A stretch of 64,000 bases of DNA from Lachnospiraceae bacterium (GTDB lineage Bacteria > Bacillota > Clostridia > Lachnospirales > Lachnospiraceae), in contig JAILNS010000004.1 in NCBI GenBank assembly GCA_024691305.1, positions 1-64,000 of the forward strand, given 5' to 3'. The notes under the pieces were generated by a model. It ran no database searches. It was not told the DNA's origin and saw only the letters and a list, made by a program, of their open reading frames with translations. The translations under genes and the position numbers were made by a program. Each line of letters begins with the position of its first letter. Within the stretch, counting starts at the first letter, position 1. This document shows, in pieces, positions 24,076-34,080 of this stretch.

Positions 24076-24924
24076 ATGCAGGATACCAGGTTAGCGTGCG
24101 GAAAAAGAACCGAGGTTCCATATTTGATCGAAAAGATGATGGTAAAGGTTTATTCAGCGGAAGAACTTTGCTACAGCATAATGCTGGATGCGTATCTTCT
24201 GGATGAGTCTTTTGCGTCTCCCGAGCTTGCATACTGGCTTGGGGATGAGTGTGGACTAAAAGAACTTGAACAACTTCTTATCGATCTGATCTCCCATAAG
24301 GGTTCGGTAGAAGAGTATTCCCGTACCATCATGGATTATGTTGGATTTTATGACGCTGAGACAATAGATTCCGTGATCAGGGTCATACGGGATAACGCTT
24401 CTCTTTCGATATATGAGAAAAATAAATCCAGAGCCGATTATTATCTGATGTGCGGGCGCGTATCGATGGCTCTTGCCGCATATAATGAACTGCTTGAAAG
24501 TATTCCCGAGAATGAAAAAAAGGTCCGCTCGGCCATATGGCACAATTGCGGTTATGCATACGCCAAAATGTTCAGATATGTAGAAGCCGCCAAGGCGTTT
24601 TACTGCTCTTATAAGACACTCCCTCAGGATGAAAGCTTAAGACAGTTTCTTACCGCACTCAGGCTATCCAAAAGCAATACGGAATATTATCAGTATGTAT
24701 CGGAACATCCCGAGTTTTATGAGATGTCGCAGAAGGTTGACAGAGCCATAAAGCAGGCTGAAGACTCATTTGAGGGTACGGATGAGTACCGGATGATCAT
24801 GGCAATGAAGATGGTCCGTGAGGAAGGTACGGCGTACAATGCACAGACAACTCCATACTATGAACAACTTGATGATGTGCTTGATTCTCTCAAGAGTTCA
24901 TACCGTGAGATGGTAACAACATAA
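24076..24924 (+). CDS. TPR-like helical repeat protein of unknown function
   Basis: A 282-aa soluble, mostly helical protein. Residues about 105-215 contain TPR-like hairpins (YYLMCGRVSMALAAYNELLE, NCGYAYAKMFRYVEAAKAFY). The first 100 residues are a separate helical domain. It starts one base after the Hsp70-like gene and its stop overlaps the next ATG (TAATG), so it is part of the same unit. TPR proteins often bridge Hsp70 to other partners; that role is inferred here. Confidence 0.77.
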   Translation: MQDTRLACGKRTEVPYLIEKMMVKVYSAEELCYSIMLDAYLLDESFASPELAYWLGDECGLKELEQLLIDLISHKGSVEEYSRTIMDYVGFYDAETIDSVIRVIRDNASLSIYEKNKSRADYYLMCGRVSMALAAYNELLESIPENEKKVRSAIWHNCGYAYAKMFRYVEAAKAFYCSYKTLPQDESLRQFLTALRLSKSNTEYYQYVSEHPEFYEMSQKVDRAIKQAEDSFEGTDEYRMIMAMKMVREEGTAYNAQTTPYYEQLDDVLDSLKSSYREMVTT

Positions 24925-26213
24925 TGGGATTGTGGAATTCTTTTAAAAAGAAAATATCAGGCTTTTCGGATGATTGGGACGATCTGGATGACTGGAATGA
25001 ATGGGATGCGCAGGCGGCTGAAGAAGACGGAGACTACGGTGACGGCGATGAAAGCGATGCACTCGGACCCAAAGGCCGTGACTGGGAAAGAGTCATTTAT
25101 TCCAGAGAGCATATTAACATTCATGATCATAAGGAACGTCACGATTATGTTGTAAATTGTCTTGAGCAGATAGCGGAGGCTACAAGGGAACTTGAAAATC
25201 TGGAATTTGAATATAACATGGTGACTGCCTATCTCAAAGATATGGAAGAGATAGAGAACCTTGCTCCGGAAGATAAGGTCGAACTTGAAAGAGCAGCTGC
25301 CAAGGTCTCTGCCATAAGGCGTGAACGGGAAAAAGAAGATCAAAAAGAGCCTAAGTATATGCCTGATGCCAAGTTTGCCCAGCTTATGATGCTTGACAGT
25401 GAGGTTGAGGAAGGCATAAAGAAACTTTCCGATGCCGAGGATTATCAGAAAAAGATCAAATCCGACTTAAAGAAGCTGGATAACGAAAGAAGTGCCTTCA
25501 GATACAGAAGAAGCGAACTCATAAGTGAAATGGAAGACTGCAAGGGAATGGGCGTTGTCTGCACTGTTGCAGCATGCGTATGTATACTGGCGCTTCTCAT
25601 CATGCAGTTTGTGTTTGAGATGAATACCTCGGCGGGATATGTACTGGCAGCAGGCGGAGCCGCACTCTTCTATATCTTTGTTTTTCTTAAATACAGAGAA
25701 GCTTCATCCGAGTTTCGAAAGTTGTCTTCAGAGACCAACAGACTGATACTTCTTCAAAATAAAGTAAAGATCCGTTATGTGAACAATCATAATCTGCTTG
25801 ATTATCTGTGCTTAAAATATAAGGTTTCATCCTCCAAGGAACTGAACAAACTGTGGAAACAGTTCAATGAGGAAAAAGAGCGCAGGGCGGCGATACGCAA
25901 GTCCCAGCTTGAGCTTGACCTGTGTGAAAACGAACTGACGCATATCCTTCGCAGATATCAGATCGGAGATACGGCCATATGGCTAAATCAGACCGATGCG
26001 ATACTTGATCATAAGGAAATGGTTGAGATAAGGCACAGCCTTATAGTTCGCAGGCAGTCATTAAGAAAGAGAATGGATTATAACCGCGAAGTCGTTGCGG
26101 CCAATGCTCAAAATGAGATAAAAGATCTTGTGGAATCCTATCCAAAATACTCATCCGAGATTATGGCTTTAGTGGAAGAATACGATGCCAGAGAGGGTGC
26201 AGGAGCTTCTTGA
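24924..26213 (+). CDS. Coiled-coil protein with two central membrane helices
   Basis: A 429-aa protein. Residues about 12-50 are acidic (DDWDDLDDWNEW), then a long coiled coil (75-205). Two hydrophobic helices follow at about 208-234 and 238-258 joined by a short turn, so both coiled-coil halves face the cytosol. A second coiled coil spans 260-405. It looks like a membrane anchor for the products of the three preceding genes, whose frames it abuts. I do not know the family. Confidence 0.77.
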   Translation: MGLWNSFKKKISGFSDDWDDLDDWNEWDAQAAEEDGDYGDGDESDALGPKGRDWERVIYSREHINIHDHKERHDYVVNCLEQIAEATRELENLEFEYNMVTAYLKDMEEIENLAPEDKVELERAAAKVSAIRREREKEDQKEPKYMPDAKFAQLMMLDSEVEEGIKKLSDAEDYQKKIKSDLKKLDNERSAFRYRRSELISEMEDCKGMGVVCTVAACVCILALLIMQFVFEMNTSAGYVLAAGGAALFYIFVFLKYREASSEFRKLSSETNRLILLQNKVKIRYVNNHNLLDYLCLKYKVSSSKELNKLWKQFNEEKERRAAIRKSQLELDLCENELTHILRRYQIGDTAIWLNQTDAILDHKEMVEIRHSLIVRRQSLRKRMDYNREVVAANAQNEIKDLVESYPKYSSEIMALVEEYDAREGAGAS

Positions 26214-26277
26214 CGCAGTTTAAGCGGTTTGATAGGATTGTAAAGGTTTATTTTTGGGAGTTTGTAAGGAGGTAAAT

Positions 26278-27729
26278 ATGCCGACAGATGCATATATAAG
26301 TCCGTTATCGGAAAGATACGCAAGCAAGGAGATGCAATATATTTTTTCTCAGGATAAGAAGTTCACCACATGGAGAAAACTGTGGATCGCACTTGCGGAA
26401 ACTGAAATGGAACTTGGGCTTTCCCAGGACGGGGAGCCGGTAATAACCAAAGAACAGATCGATGAATTAAAAGAACATCAGGATGACATCAATTATGATG
26501 TTGCTAAGGCTCGTGAAAAAGAGGTGCGCCATGATGTTATGAGTCACGTATATGCATACGGTGTTCAGTGCCCCAAAGCTGCAGGCATCATACATTTGGG
26601 AGCTACAAGCTGCTATGTCGGAGACAATACCGATATCATAGTCATGCGCGAAGCACTTAAGCTGGTGCAGAAAAAGCTCGTATGTGTGATAGATGAACTG
26701 GGGAAATTTGCTGATAAGTACAAGGAACTTCCAACACTGGCATTTACTCATTTCCAGCCGGCCCAGCCTACAACCGTAGGTAAAAGGGCAACTCTTTGGG
26801 CACAGGAATTTGCAATGGATCTTGAGGATCTTGAATATGTTATCTCCACATTAAAGCTGCTTGGTTCAAAGGGTACTACCGGAACTCAGGCGTCTTTTCT
26901 TGAGCTTTTTAACGGAGATCAGGAGACCATAGATAAGATCGATCCCATGATAGCAAAGAAGATGGGCTTTGAAGCGTGCTACCCCGTATCAGGCCAGACA
27001 TATTCACGCAAGGTCGATACCAGAGTATGCAACATTCTTGCAGGTATAGCTGCTTCGGCACACAAGATGAGCAATGACATACGTCTTCTTCAGCATTTAA
27101 AAGAAGTGGAAGAGCCTTTTGAAAAGAATCAGATAGGTTCATCTGCCATGGCATATAAGCGCAATCCGATGAGGAGTGAGCGTATAGCTTCCCTATCAAG
27201 ATATGTAATGATCGATGCTCTTAACCCTGCCATAACATCCGCCACACAGTGGTTCGAAAGAACACTTGATGATTCCGCAAACAAGAGACTCTCGATTCCC
27301 GAGGCGTTTCTTGCTACGGACGGAGTCCTTGACCTTTGCTTAAATGTAGTGGACGGACTTGTTGTTAACGATAAGGTAATACATAAGAGACTCATGAGTG
27401 AACTTCCGTTTATGGCTACGGAAAACATCATGATGGATGCCGTTAAGAACGGCGGAAACAGACAGGAATTGCATGAACGTATAAGACAGCTCTCCATGGA
27501 GGCAGGCAATAACGTCAAAAAAGAAGGCCTGGATAATAATCTGCTTGAACTGATAGCGGCTGATGAAGCGTTCGGCATGAGTTTGGACGAACTGGAAAAG
27601 GCGATGGATCCTTCAAAATATATAGGACGTTCGCCCATACAGGTCACCAAATTCATTGAAACGGTCATAGAACCGATCAGGAAGACTCATAAAGACATGC
27701 TCGGAGCATCTGCCGAGATAAATGTATAG
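26278..27729 (+). CDS. purB: Adenylosuccinate lyase
   Basis: A 483-aa enzyme of the fumarase/aspartase superfamily that releases fumarate in two steps of purine synthesis. The signature loop SSAMAYKRNPMRSERI carries the catalytic serine; HLGATSCYVGDNTD and THFQPAQPTTVGKRA are the other two conserved blocks. AAGGAGG lies 6 nt before the ATG. It precedes purA, which makes its substrate; the pair catalyses IMP to AMP. Confidence 0.96.
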   Translation: MPTDAYISPLSERYASKEMQYIFSQDKKFTTWRKLWIALAETEMELGLSQDGEPVITKEQIDELKEHQDDINYDVAKAREKEVRHDVMSHVYAYGVQCPKAAGIIHLGATSCYVGDNTDIIVMREALKLVQKKLVCVIDELGKFADKYKELPTLAFTHFQPAQPTTVGKRATLWAQEFAMDLEDLEYVISTLKLLGSKGTTGTQASFLELFNGDQETIDKIDPMIAKKMGFEACYPVSGQTYSRKVDTRVCNILAGIAASAHKMSNDIRLLQHLKEVEEPFEKNQIGSSAMAYKRNPMRSERIASLSRYVMIDALNPAITSATQWFERTLDDSANKRLSIPEAFLATDGVLDLCLNVVDGLVVNDKVIHKRLMSELPFMATENIMMDAVKNGGNRQELHERIRQLSMEAGNNVKKEGLDNNLLELIAADEAFGMSLDELEKAMDPSKYIGRSPIQVTKFIETVIEPIRKTHKDMLGASAEINV

Positions 27730-27752
27730 AGTAGTTTAGGAGGAGTAAAACA

Positions 27753-29045
27753 ATGGTTAAAGCAGTTGTAGGTGCTAACTGGGGAGATGAGGGCAAAGGA
27801 AAATTTACCGATATGCTCGCCGAAGATGCGGATATAGTCATCCGTTTTCAGGGAGGAGCAAATGCGGGACATACTATAGTTAACGATTATGGCAAGTTTG
27901 CGCTTCATACAATGCCTTCCGGTGTATTTCATCAGAAGATAATGAACATCATCGGAAACGGTGTGGCTTTTGATATCGAGAAGTTCATGAAGGAACTTGA
28001 GGATATAACTTCCAAAGGGGTTCCGGAACCAAACATCATGATCTCAGACCGCGTTCAGGTGATGATGCCCTATCATGTTCAGTTTGATACATTGGAAGAG
28101 GCTCGTCTTGCGGGCAAATCCTTCGGATCCACCAAGTCGGGTATTGCACCGTTTTACTCCGATAAGTATGCAAAGATAGGCTGGCAGATAAATGAATTCT
28201 ACCAGGATGATGATGTAATAAAAGAAAAGATCGCAAGGATCGCTACGATCAAAGATGCGCTATTGGTTAATCTCTATCACACCGAACCTCTCGATCAGGC
28301 AGCTGTCTTTGAGTGGATCAAAACACAAAGAGACAGGGTTAAACCTTATCTTGGAAATGTATCCCTGTATCTGGACAAGGCTATTAAAGAGAATAAGAAT
28401 ATCCTTCTTGAGGGGCAGCTCGGAACAATGAAGGATCCGGATCACGGTATCTATCCCATGGTCACTTCTTCATCACCTCTTGCTGCTTACGGAGCTATAG
28501 GATCGGGAATACCGCCTTATGAGATAAAGCAGGTTGTTGTAATATCCAAGGCTTATTCGTCTGCCGTAGGTGCCGGAGCTTTTGTATCAGAGATATTTGA
28601 TGAAGAAGCCGAACAGCTCAGAAACCACGGCGGTGACGGCGGTGAATACGGTGCTACTACCGGAAGACCGAGACGTGTGGGATGGTATGATTGCGTCGCA
28701 TCCAAGTACGGCTGTCGTCTGCAGGGATGTACCGATGTTGCACTTTCTGTTCTTGATGCACTCGGATATCTTGATGAGATCCCGGTGTGCACTGGATATG
28801 AGATCGACGGGGAAGTTACCACCGAGTTCCCTGTAACGCACCTCCTTGATAAGGCAAAACCGGTTCTCAAGGTTTTCCCCGGATGGAAGTGCGATATAAG
28901 AGGAATAAGCAAGTTTGAAGAACTTCCGATCGAAGCACAAAACTATGTAAATTTCATCGAAGAGCAGATTGGATATCCTATAACAATGGTATCCAACGGA
29001 CCTAAGAGAAGTGATATCATATACAGAGAGAGCAAACTTAAATAA
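27753..29045 (+). CDS. purA: Adenylosuccinate synthetase
   Basis: A 430-aa GTP-dependent enzyme converting IMP and aspartate to adenylosuccinate. GANWGDEGKGKFTDMLA is the P-loop/base-contact segment, GGANAGHT the IMP loop, and TTGRPRRVGWYD a conserved block. AGGAGGAG lies upstream. Length is normal. Confidence 0.96.
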   Translation: MVKAVVGANWGDEGKGKFTDMLAEDADIVIRFQGGANAGHTIVNDYGKFALHTMPSGVFHQKIMNIIGNGVAFDIEKFMKELEDITSKGVPEPNIMISDRVQVMMPYHVQFDTLEEARLAGKSFGSTKSGIAPFYSDKYAKIGWQINEFYQDDDVIKEKIARIATIKDALLVNLYHTEPLDQAAVFEWIKTQRDRVKPYLGNVSLYLDKAIKENKNILLEGQLGTMKDPDHGIYPMVTSSSPLAAYGAIGSGIPPYEIKQVVVISKAYSSAVGAGAFVSEIFDEEAEQLRNHGGDGGEYGATTGRPRRVGWYDCVASKYGCRLQGCTDVALSVLDALGYLDEIPVCTGYEIDGEVTTEFPVTHLLDKAKPVLKVFPGWKCDIRGISKFEELPIEAQNYVNFIEEQIGYPITMVSNGPKRSDIIYRESKLK

Positions 29046-29096
29046 AGCCGGATATCATACTGAAATAGAAAAAATAAAATTATTAAGGAGACAGCT

Positions 29097-30875
29097 ATGT
29101 TTCAGTCACGAACACATACATGTAACGAATTAAGGATCGGAAACTCCGGGGAGAAGGTTACCATAGTCGGATGGTATGAGAACCTTCGTAAGGTGTCAAA
29201 GAACCTGGGATTTTTGATATTAAGGGATTTCTACGGTACCACTCAGGTGGTCATTGAGACCGAGGATATGATGGATATCATAGACGGAGTCAACAATGAA
29301 TCCACTTTATCGGTTACCGGTACGGTAAGAGAAAGATCAAGCAAGAACAACAATATTCCTACCGGAGAGATAGAAGTCGTTCCTGAATCCATAGAGGTCC
29401 TTGGCAAGTGTATATATAATGAATTGCCTTTTGAGATAAACCGTTCTGTTGAGGCCGATGAGAATACGAGACTTAAGTACAGATATTTAGACTTAAGAAA
29501 CCCCGCAGTCAAGAGCAAGATGGTTTTAAGGAGCCGTATAGTTGCGGAACTTAGACGCAGGATGAACGATCTTGATTTCCTTGAGATCACCACACCCATT
29601 CTTACCTGCTCATCTCCCGAAGGGGCAAGAGACTATCTGGTACCTGCACGTAATCACCCCGGCAAGTTTTACGCATTGCCTCAGGCACCGCAGCAGTTTA
29701 AGCAGATACTCATGGCATCGGGATTTGACAGATATTTTCAAATAGCACCCTGTTTCAGGGATGAGGATGCCAGAGCGGACAGATCTCCCGGAGAGTTCTA
29801 TCAGCTTGATATGGAGATGGCTTTTGCATCCCAGGATGATGTATTTTCCGTAGTAGAGAAGGTACTTCCTCCTGTTTTTGAAGAGTATGGCGTGTACAAG
29901 AGTGCATCTGTGGCTCCGTTTAAGCGTATCCCTTATCTTGAGGCTATGGAGAAGTATGGATCGGATAAGCCCGATCTTCGTATAGACCTGGAACTCACCG
30001 ATGTGACCGAACTCATGAAAGGATGCGGATTCGGACCCTTTGATGATGCATCCGTGATCAAAGCCATAGTAGTTGACGGCTTTGAAGCAACACGCAAGCA
30101 GATAGATGCGATAATGGCCGAAACGGAAGTTACTTCCGGTGGAAAAGGCTACTGGTTTAAGGTTGATGAGTCCGGAGCGATAGCCGGCGGAATAGCGAAG
30201 TTCCTTCAGGAACGTGCGGATGATGTGAAATCCAAACTGAATATCAAGGCAGGAGATTTCGTGGGTCTGACATGCGGCGACAAGGGCAGTGCCTTAAAGA
30301 GCGCCGGAACCTTGAGAAAACTTCTCGGAACTGCATCCGATAAACATATGAAAAAAGATACATATGAGTTCTGCTGGATAGTGGACTTCCCCATGTACGA
30401 AATAGGTGAAGAATCGGGAGAACTTGAGTTTTGCCATAATCCTTTTTCGATGCCCCAGGGAGGACTTGATGCGCTTAAGAACAATGATCCTTTAAGCATA
30501 CTTGCATATCAGTATGATCTCGTATGCAACGGTGTTGAATTGTCAAGCGGTGCTGTACGAAACCATGATCCCGAGATAATGATAGAAGCATTTAAACTTG
30601 TGGGTCTTGGTGAAGATGATGTTAAGGCCAAATTCCCTGCAATGTACAATGCTTTCTGTTACGGGGCACCGCCTCATGCAGGTATAGCTCCCGGTGTAGA
30701 CCGTATGATAATGCTTATCTGCGGTGAAGAGAGCATAAGGGAGATCATTCCCTTCCCTATGAACAAGAACGCATGCGATATCATGATGGGAGCACCTGCG
30801 ACCGTAAGTGAGCAGCAGCTTAAGGACGTACATATCCGTATCGAAATGCCCGAAGGTGAATCCAAAGATGAATAA
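29097..30875 (+). CDS. aspS: Aspartyl-tRNA synthetase (bacterial type)
   Basis: A 592-aa class IIb synthetase: an OB-fold anticodon-binding domain (1-105), catalytic motif 2 FRDEDARADRSPGEFYQLD, a GAD insertion (about 280-400), and motif 3 GVDRMIMLICGEESIREI. The insertion identifies the bacterial form. AAGGAG lies 7 nt before the ATG. The next gene starts inside its last codons. Confidence 0.96.
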   Translation: MFQSRTHTCNELRIGNSGEKVTIVGWYENLRKVSKNLGFLILRDFYGTTQVVIETEDMMDIIDGVNNESTLSVTGTVRERSSKNNNIPTGEIEVVPESIEVLGKCIYNELPFEINRSVEADENTRLKYRYLDLRNPAVKSKMVLRSRIVAELRRRMNDLDFLEITTPILTCSSPEGARDYLVPARNHPGKFYALPQAPQQFKQILMASGFDRYFQIAPCFRDEDARADRSPGEFYQLDMEMAFASQDDVFSVVEKVLPPVFEEYGVYKSASVAPFKRIPYLEAMEKYGSDKPDLRIDLELTDVTELMKGCGFGPFDDASVIKAIVVDGFEATRKQIDAIMAETEVTSGGKGYWFKVDESGAIAGGIAKFLQERADDVKSKLNIKAGDFVGLTCGDKGSALKSAGTLRKLLGTASDKHMKKDTYEFCWIVDFPMYEIGEESGELEFCHNPFSMPQGGLDALKNNDPLSILAYQYDLVCNGVELSSGAVRNHDPEIMIEAFKLVGLGEDDVKAKFPAMYNAFCYGAPPHAGIAPGVDRMIMLICGEESIREIIPFPMNKNACDIMMGAPATVSEQQLKDVHIRIEMPEGESKDE

Positions 30876-32091
30876 AAGAGATGTACTTGAACTTCGAAGG
30901 AGATTCAAAAAGGACAACTGCACCATAAGCCGTATGGCCGGATGTTACGTCGACGGATATAAGAACAAGGTCCTTACCTTTAATGAAAATTTCTTAAATC
31001 TGCCCGAAGAAGAGTTCTATAAATATATGGAACTGGCCAAAAAGACACTCGGCGGAACCATCGGTAATAACCTTCTCGAACTCGATTTTCCGGCAGAAGA
31101 GGAGGAACCCGGCGGTCGCCAGCAGTACTATATGGGGCTTAAGTCGAGCGACTTAAAAAATGATGAACTTCTGGACAGATTATATGACCTGATAATAGAT
31201 AACTATGCTCATTCAGGAAACTTTCTGATCCTGGTATTTAAGGATGTATATGACATCATGAGCCGTACCAGCGATAACATGAAACTGGACGAATCCGAGG
31301 AAGTCTATGAGTATATCCTCGTAAGTGTATGTCCTGTTGACTTATCAAAGCCGGGACTTGGATACAGAGCAGAAGAAAACAGGATCGGAGCAAGGATCAG
31401 AGACTGGATCGTAGCCCCGCCCGAAACAGGTTTTCTTTTTCCGGCATTTAATGACAGAAGTGCCGATATACATAAGGTGGATTATTTTGTCAAAGATCCC
31501 AAGGATTCGCATCCGGAATTCATAGAAGAGGTTTTGGGATGCGGAGTTAAGCGTACCGCGACGGAACTCAAGAAAACATTCCAGGCCATCGTAAAAAATG
31601 CCTGCGGTCAGGATATGAGCAAGGCGGAGTCGGTACTTACCGATATATCCGAAAGCATAAACAACCGTGTGGAGGAACTCAGGGCTGATGCTGAAGCGGG
31701 GATGACTTCAGCGTCTCCTGTAGTACTAAGTGACAGGGTAATTGAAGAGATACTTAATGAAAATGATATAGACAGTGAAAGCGCCAAGACGATAAGAAAT
31801 GTATGTCACGATGAATTTGCCGATGAAACGCCTCTTTTGGAGAATCTTGTCGATCCCAGGGAACTTGAGAAGAGTATCCGGGACAGAAGAGAGAAGAATC
31901 TTGTAAAAGAGAATATTGAACTAAAAAGCAAATTATCCGTGACTAACTCTGATGCTGATGTTATAGTCAGTGTGGCACCATCTGTAGAGGGCAGGATCAA
32001 AACACAGATCATTGATTCTCAGAAGTTTATGTTGATACCCGTTGAAAGTGATGATCAGATCATAATAAACGGGCATGAAACTGACATCTGA
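30868..32091 (+). CDS. DUF4317-like protein
   Basis: A 407-aa cytosolic protein. MNKRDVLELRRRFKKDNCTI followed by RMAGCYVDG and GGTIGNNLLELDFP matches what I recall of the DUF4317 family of Lachnospiraceae; function unknown. Residues about 340-375 are a charged coiled coil. The ATG overlaps the aspS stop by 8 bp with GAAGGTG 9 nt upstream, implying coupling. The two membrane EAL proteins follow. Confidence 0.8.
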   Translation: MNKRDVLELRRRFKKDNCTISRMAGCYVDGYKNKVLTFNENFLNLPEEEFYKYMELAKKTLGGTIGNNLLELDFPAEEEEPGGRQQYYMGLKSSDLKNDELLDRLYDLIIDNYAHSGNFLILVFKDVYDIMSRTSDNMKLDESEEVYEYILVSVCPVDLSKPGLGYRAEENRIGARIRDWIVAPPETGFLFPAFNDRSADIHKVDYFVKDPKDSHPEFIEEVLGCGVKRTATELKKTFQAIVKNACGQDMSKAESVLTDISESINNRVEELRADAEAGMTSASPVVLSDRVIEEILNENDIDSESAKTIRNVCHDEFADETPLLENLVDPRELEKSIRDRREKNLVKENIELKSKLSVTNSDADVIVSVAPSVEGRIKTQIIDSQKFMLIPVESDDQIIINGHETDI

Positions 32092-32117
32092 GTTGTATAT
32101 ATCCAACCGGACATATA

Positions 32118-34079
32118 ATGCATACATATCTTATATATAATATTTGCGCAGTGATCTCACTGGCAACGCTCATACTTGCATTAATTGTAAGAGGACTGTT
32201 CAAAGGAAGGAATAATAAACTGTTCCTTTCTCTTTGTGCTGTTCTTTTTTTGTCAGGAATCCTTGATATAGCATCAGAATATATCGATAAGATAGTGACT
32301 GTCCATTATGAATGGCAGACACCTATAAGATATATATTGAATCTGTTGTATTATATAACCCATAATCTTATGGCACCACTGTATTTCCTGTATCTGATCT
32401 CCGTAATGGGATTGTGGTACATGCTCCGCAAAAACAGTGTTCTTTTGCAACTCTGGCTTATACCTTATAACGTAGATATCATTCTTCTTATAATAAATAT
32501 TGCAAATCATAAGATGTTCTATTTCGATGAGGATCTTAATTTCCGGCACGGATCATGGTTTTTTGTTCTGTATATCGTGACATTTTACTATATGGTATTT
32601 GAAGTCTGTGTGCTTATCAAATACCGGAGATTATTGCCAAGATCGCGCTTCTGGCTCTTGATACTTCTTCTGCCGATAAACGGTGTCGCTGTTATCATCC
32701 AGTATCTTTTCCCTGAGTTCAGGATCGAGATATTCACAACAGTGATCATGTGTATAGAAGTTGCACTCACCGTACACCGACCCGAGGATATGATGGATGA
32801 TGTCATGGCCATGCAGAGTTACAAGGCATTCTTAAATTCCGTACATACCGCATTCCTTGCAAATTCACCGGTGTGTTATCTGATGATACGTGTAAATAAT
32901 TACAGGCTGTTAAGAAGAAGCCTCGGAATGAACAATTATACGGAACTGTTCAGGAGTATAGCCGGACGTATAAATCAGATCACGGCTTCGGTACATCCCA
33001 TGTTTGAGACCTTTTATCTCGAACAGGAATCGTTTGTTGTTATGTGTGACGGTTATCTGTATAACCATCTCTTAAATACAGGTCATGCATTAAATGCATA
33101 TCTTACCCGCCCTATCGCGCTTAAGCATATGGAAGTCATGCTGGATACTACGGTATGCCTTGTCAGATGTCCCGAAGACATTGATTCGGAGAACAGCCTT
33201 CTCAATTTTGAGGGAACATATAATGCCAAACTTCCCAAGAGTGACAGGGTCATATGTATATCGGAACTGTCCAAAGACCAGAACTTCAGGATGAGAAACG
33301 ATATGGAGGCGATCATAAGCCGCGGTATCGAGAAACACAGATTCCAGATGTATTACCAGCCTATATATTCGGTTGAAAAAGGAACATTTGCTACGGCCGA
33401 AGCTCTTATCAGACTTTTTGATGAAGAATACGGCTTTGTCTCTCCCGCGATATTTATCCCTGCGGCTGAAGACAGCGGTGCCATCCACGATATAGGTGAG
33501 TATGTTATAGATGAGGTGTGTAAGTTTATCGGGAGTCAGGATTTTGAGGCTCTCGGTTTAGAGTATATTGAGATAAATCTTTCTGCAGCACAGTGCATAG
33601 AATCCAATCTGTATGAGAAGATAATCGCAACGATGAACAAATACGGCGTAAGACCCGACCAGATCAATCTTGAGATCACCGAGACGGCTGCAGACTATGA
33701 CCCGGAGATCACCGACAGAAATATAAACAAACTGTCCGAAGAAGGCATAAGTTTTTCGCTGGACGATTACGGAACCGGTTATTCCAATATCTCCAGGGTT
33801 GTACAATTACCGCTTGATATAGTCAAACTTGATAAATCACTTGTTGATGATATGGACATACCTTCAATGTGGTCTGTCATAAGAAATACCGTTCGTATGC
33901 TTAAACGTATGAATAAGAAGGTCCTTGTAGAGGGCGTTGAGGACAAGAGGGCCTTGGAGAAGTTTGTTGATATAGGATGTGATTACATTCAGGGATTCTA
34001 TTTCAGCAAGCCGCTTCCTGCAAGAGATTATCTGATGTTTTTGAAAGAAAAAAATCACGTGGAATCAGAGGGCATATAG
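32118..34079 (+). CDS. Membrane c-di-GMP phosphodiesterase (7TM, degenerate GGDEF, EAL)
   Basis: A 653-aa protein. Residues 1-220 hold six to seven hydrophobic helices, a sensor-like membrane module. Residues about 225-370 are a GGDEF-like fold without the GGDEF motif. Residues about 395-645 are an EAL domain with the catalytic set present: AEALIRL (Glu at about 426), INLSAAQ, ITETA, LDDYGTGYSN, VKLDKS and LVEGVED. It should hydrolyse c-di-GMP in response to a membrane signal. The next gene is a close paralogue, two bases after its stop. Confidence 0.9.
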   Translation: MHTYLIYNICAVISLATLILALIVRGLFKGRNNKLFLSLCAVLFLSGILDIASEYIDKIVTVHYEWQTPIRYILNLLYYITHNLMAPLYFLYLISVMGLWYMLRKNSVLLQLWLIPYNVDIILLIINIANHKMFYFDEDLNFRHGSWFFVLYIVTFYYMVFEVCVLIKYRRLLPRSRFWLLILLLPINGVAVIIQYLFPEFRIEIFTTVIMCIEVALTVHRPEDMMDDVMAMQSYKAFLNSVHTAFLANSPVCYLMIRVNNYRLLRRSLGMNNYTELFRSIAGRINQITASVHPMFETFYLEQESFVVMCDGYLYNHLLNTGHALNAYLTRPIALKHMEVMLDTTVCLVRCPEDIDSENSLLNFEGTYNAKLPKSDRVICISELSKDQNFRMRNDMEAIISRGIEKHRFQMYYQPIYSVEKGTFATAEALIRLFDEEYGFVSPAIFIPAAEDSGAIHDIGEYVIDEVCKFIGSQDFEALGLEYIEINLSAAQCIESNLYEKIIATMNKYGVRPDQINLEITETAADYDPEITDRNINKLSEEGISFSLDDYGTGYSNISRVVQLPLDIVKLDKSLVDDMDIPSMWSVIRNTVRMLKRMNKKVLVEGVEDKRALEKFVDIGCDYIQGFYFSKPLPARDYLMFLKEKNHVESEGI

Positions 34080-34080
34080 T

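Noticed and set aside
26214..26277. Purine riboswitch before purB
   Set aside because: The gap is only 64 bp and has no aptamer-like three-way junction.
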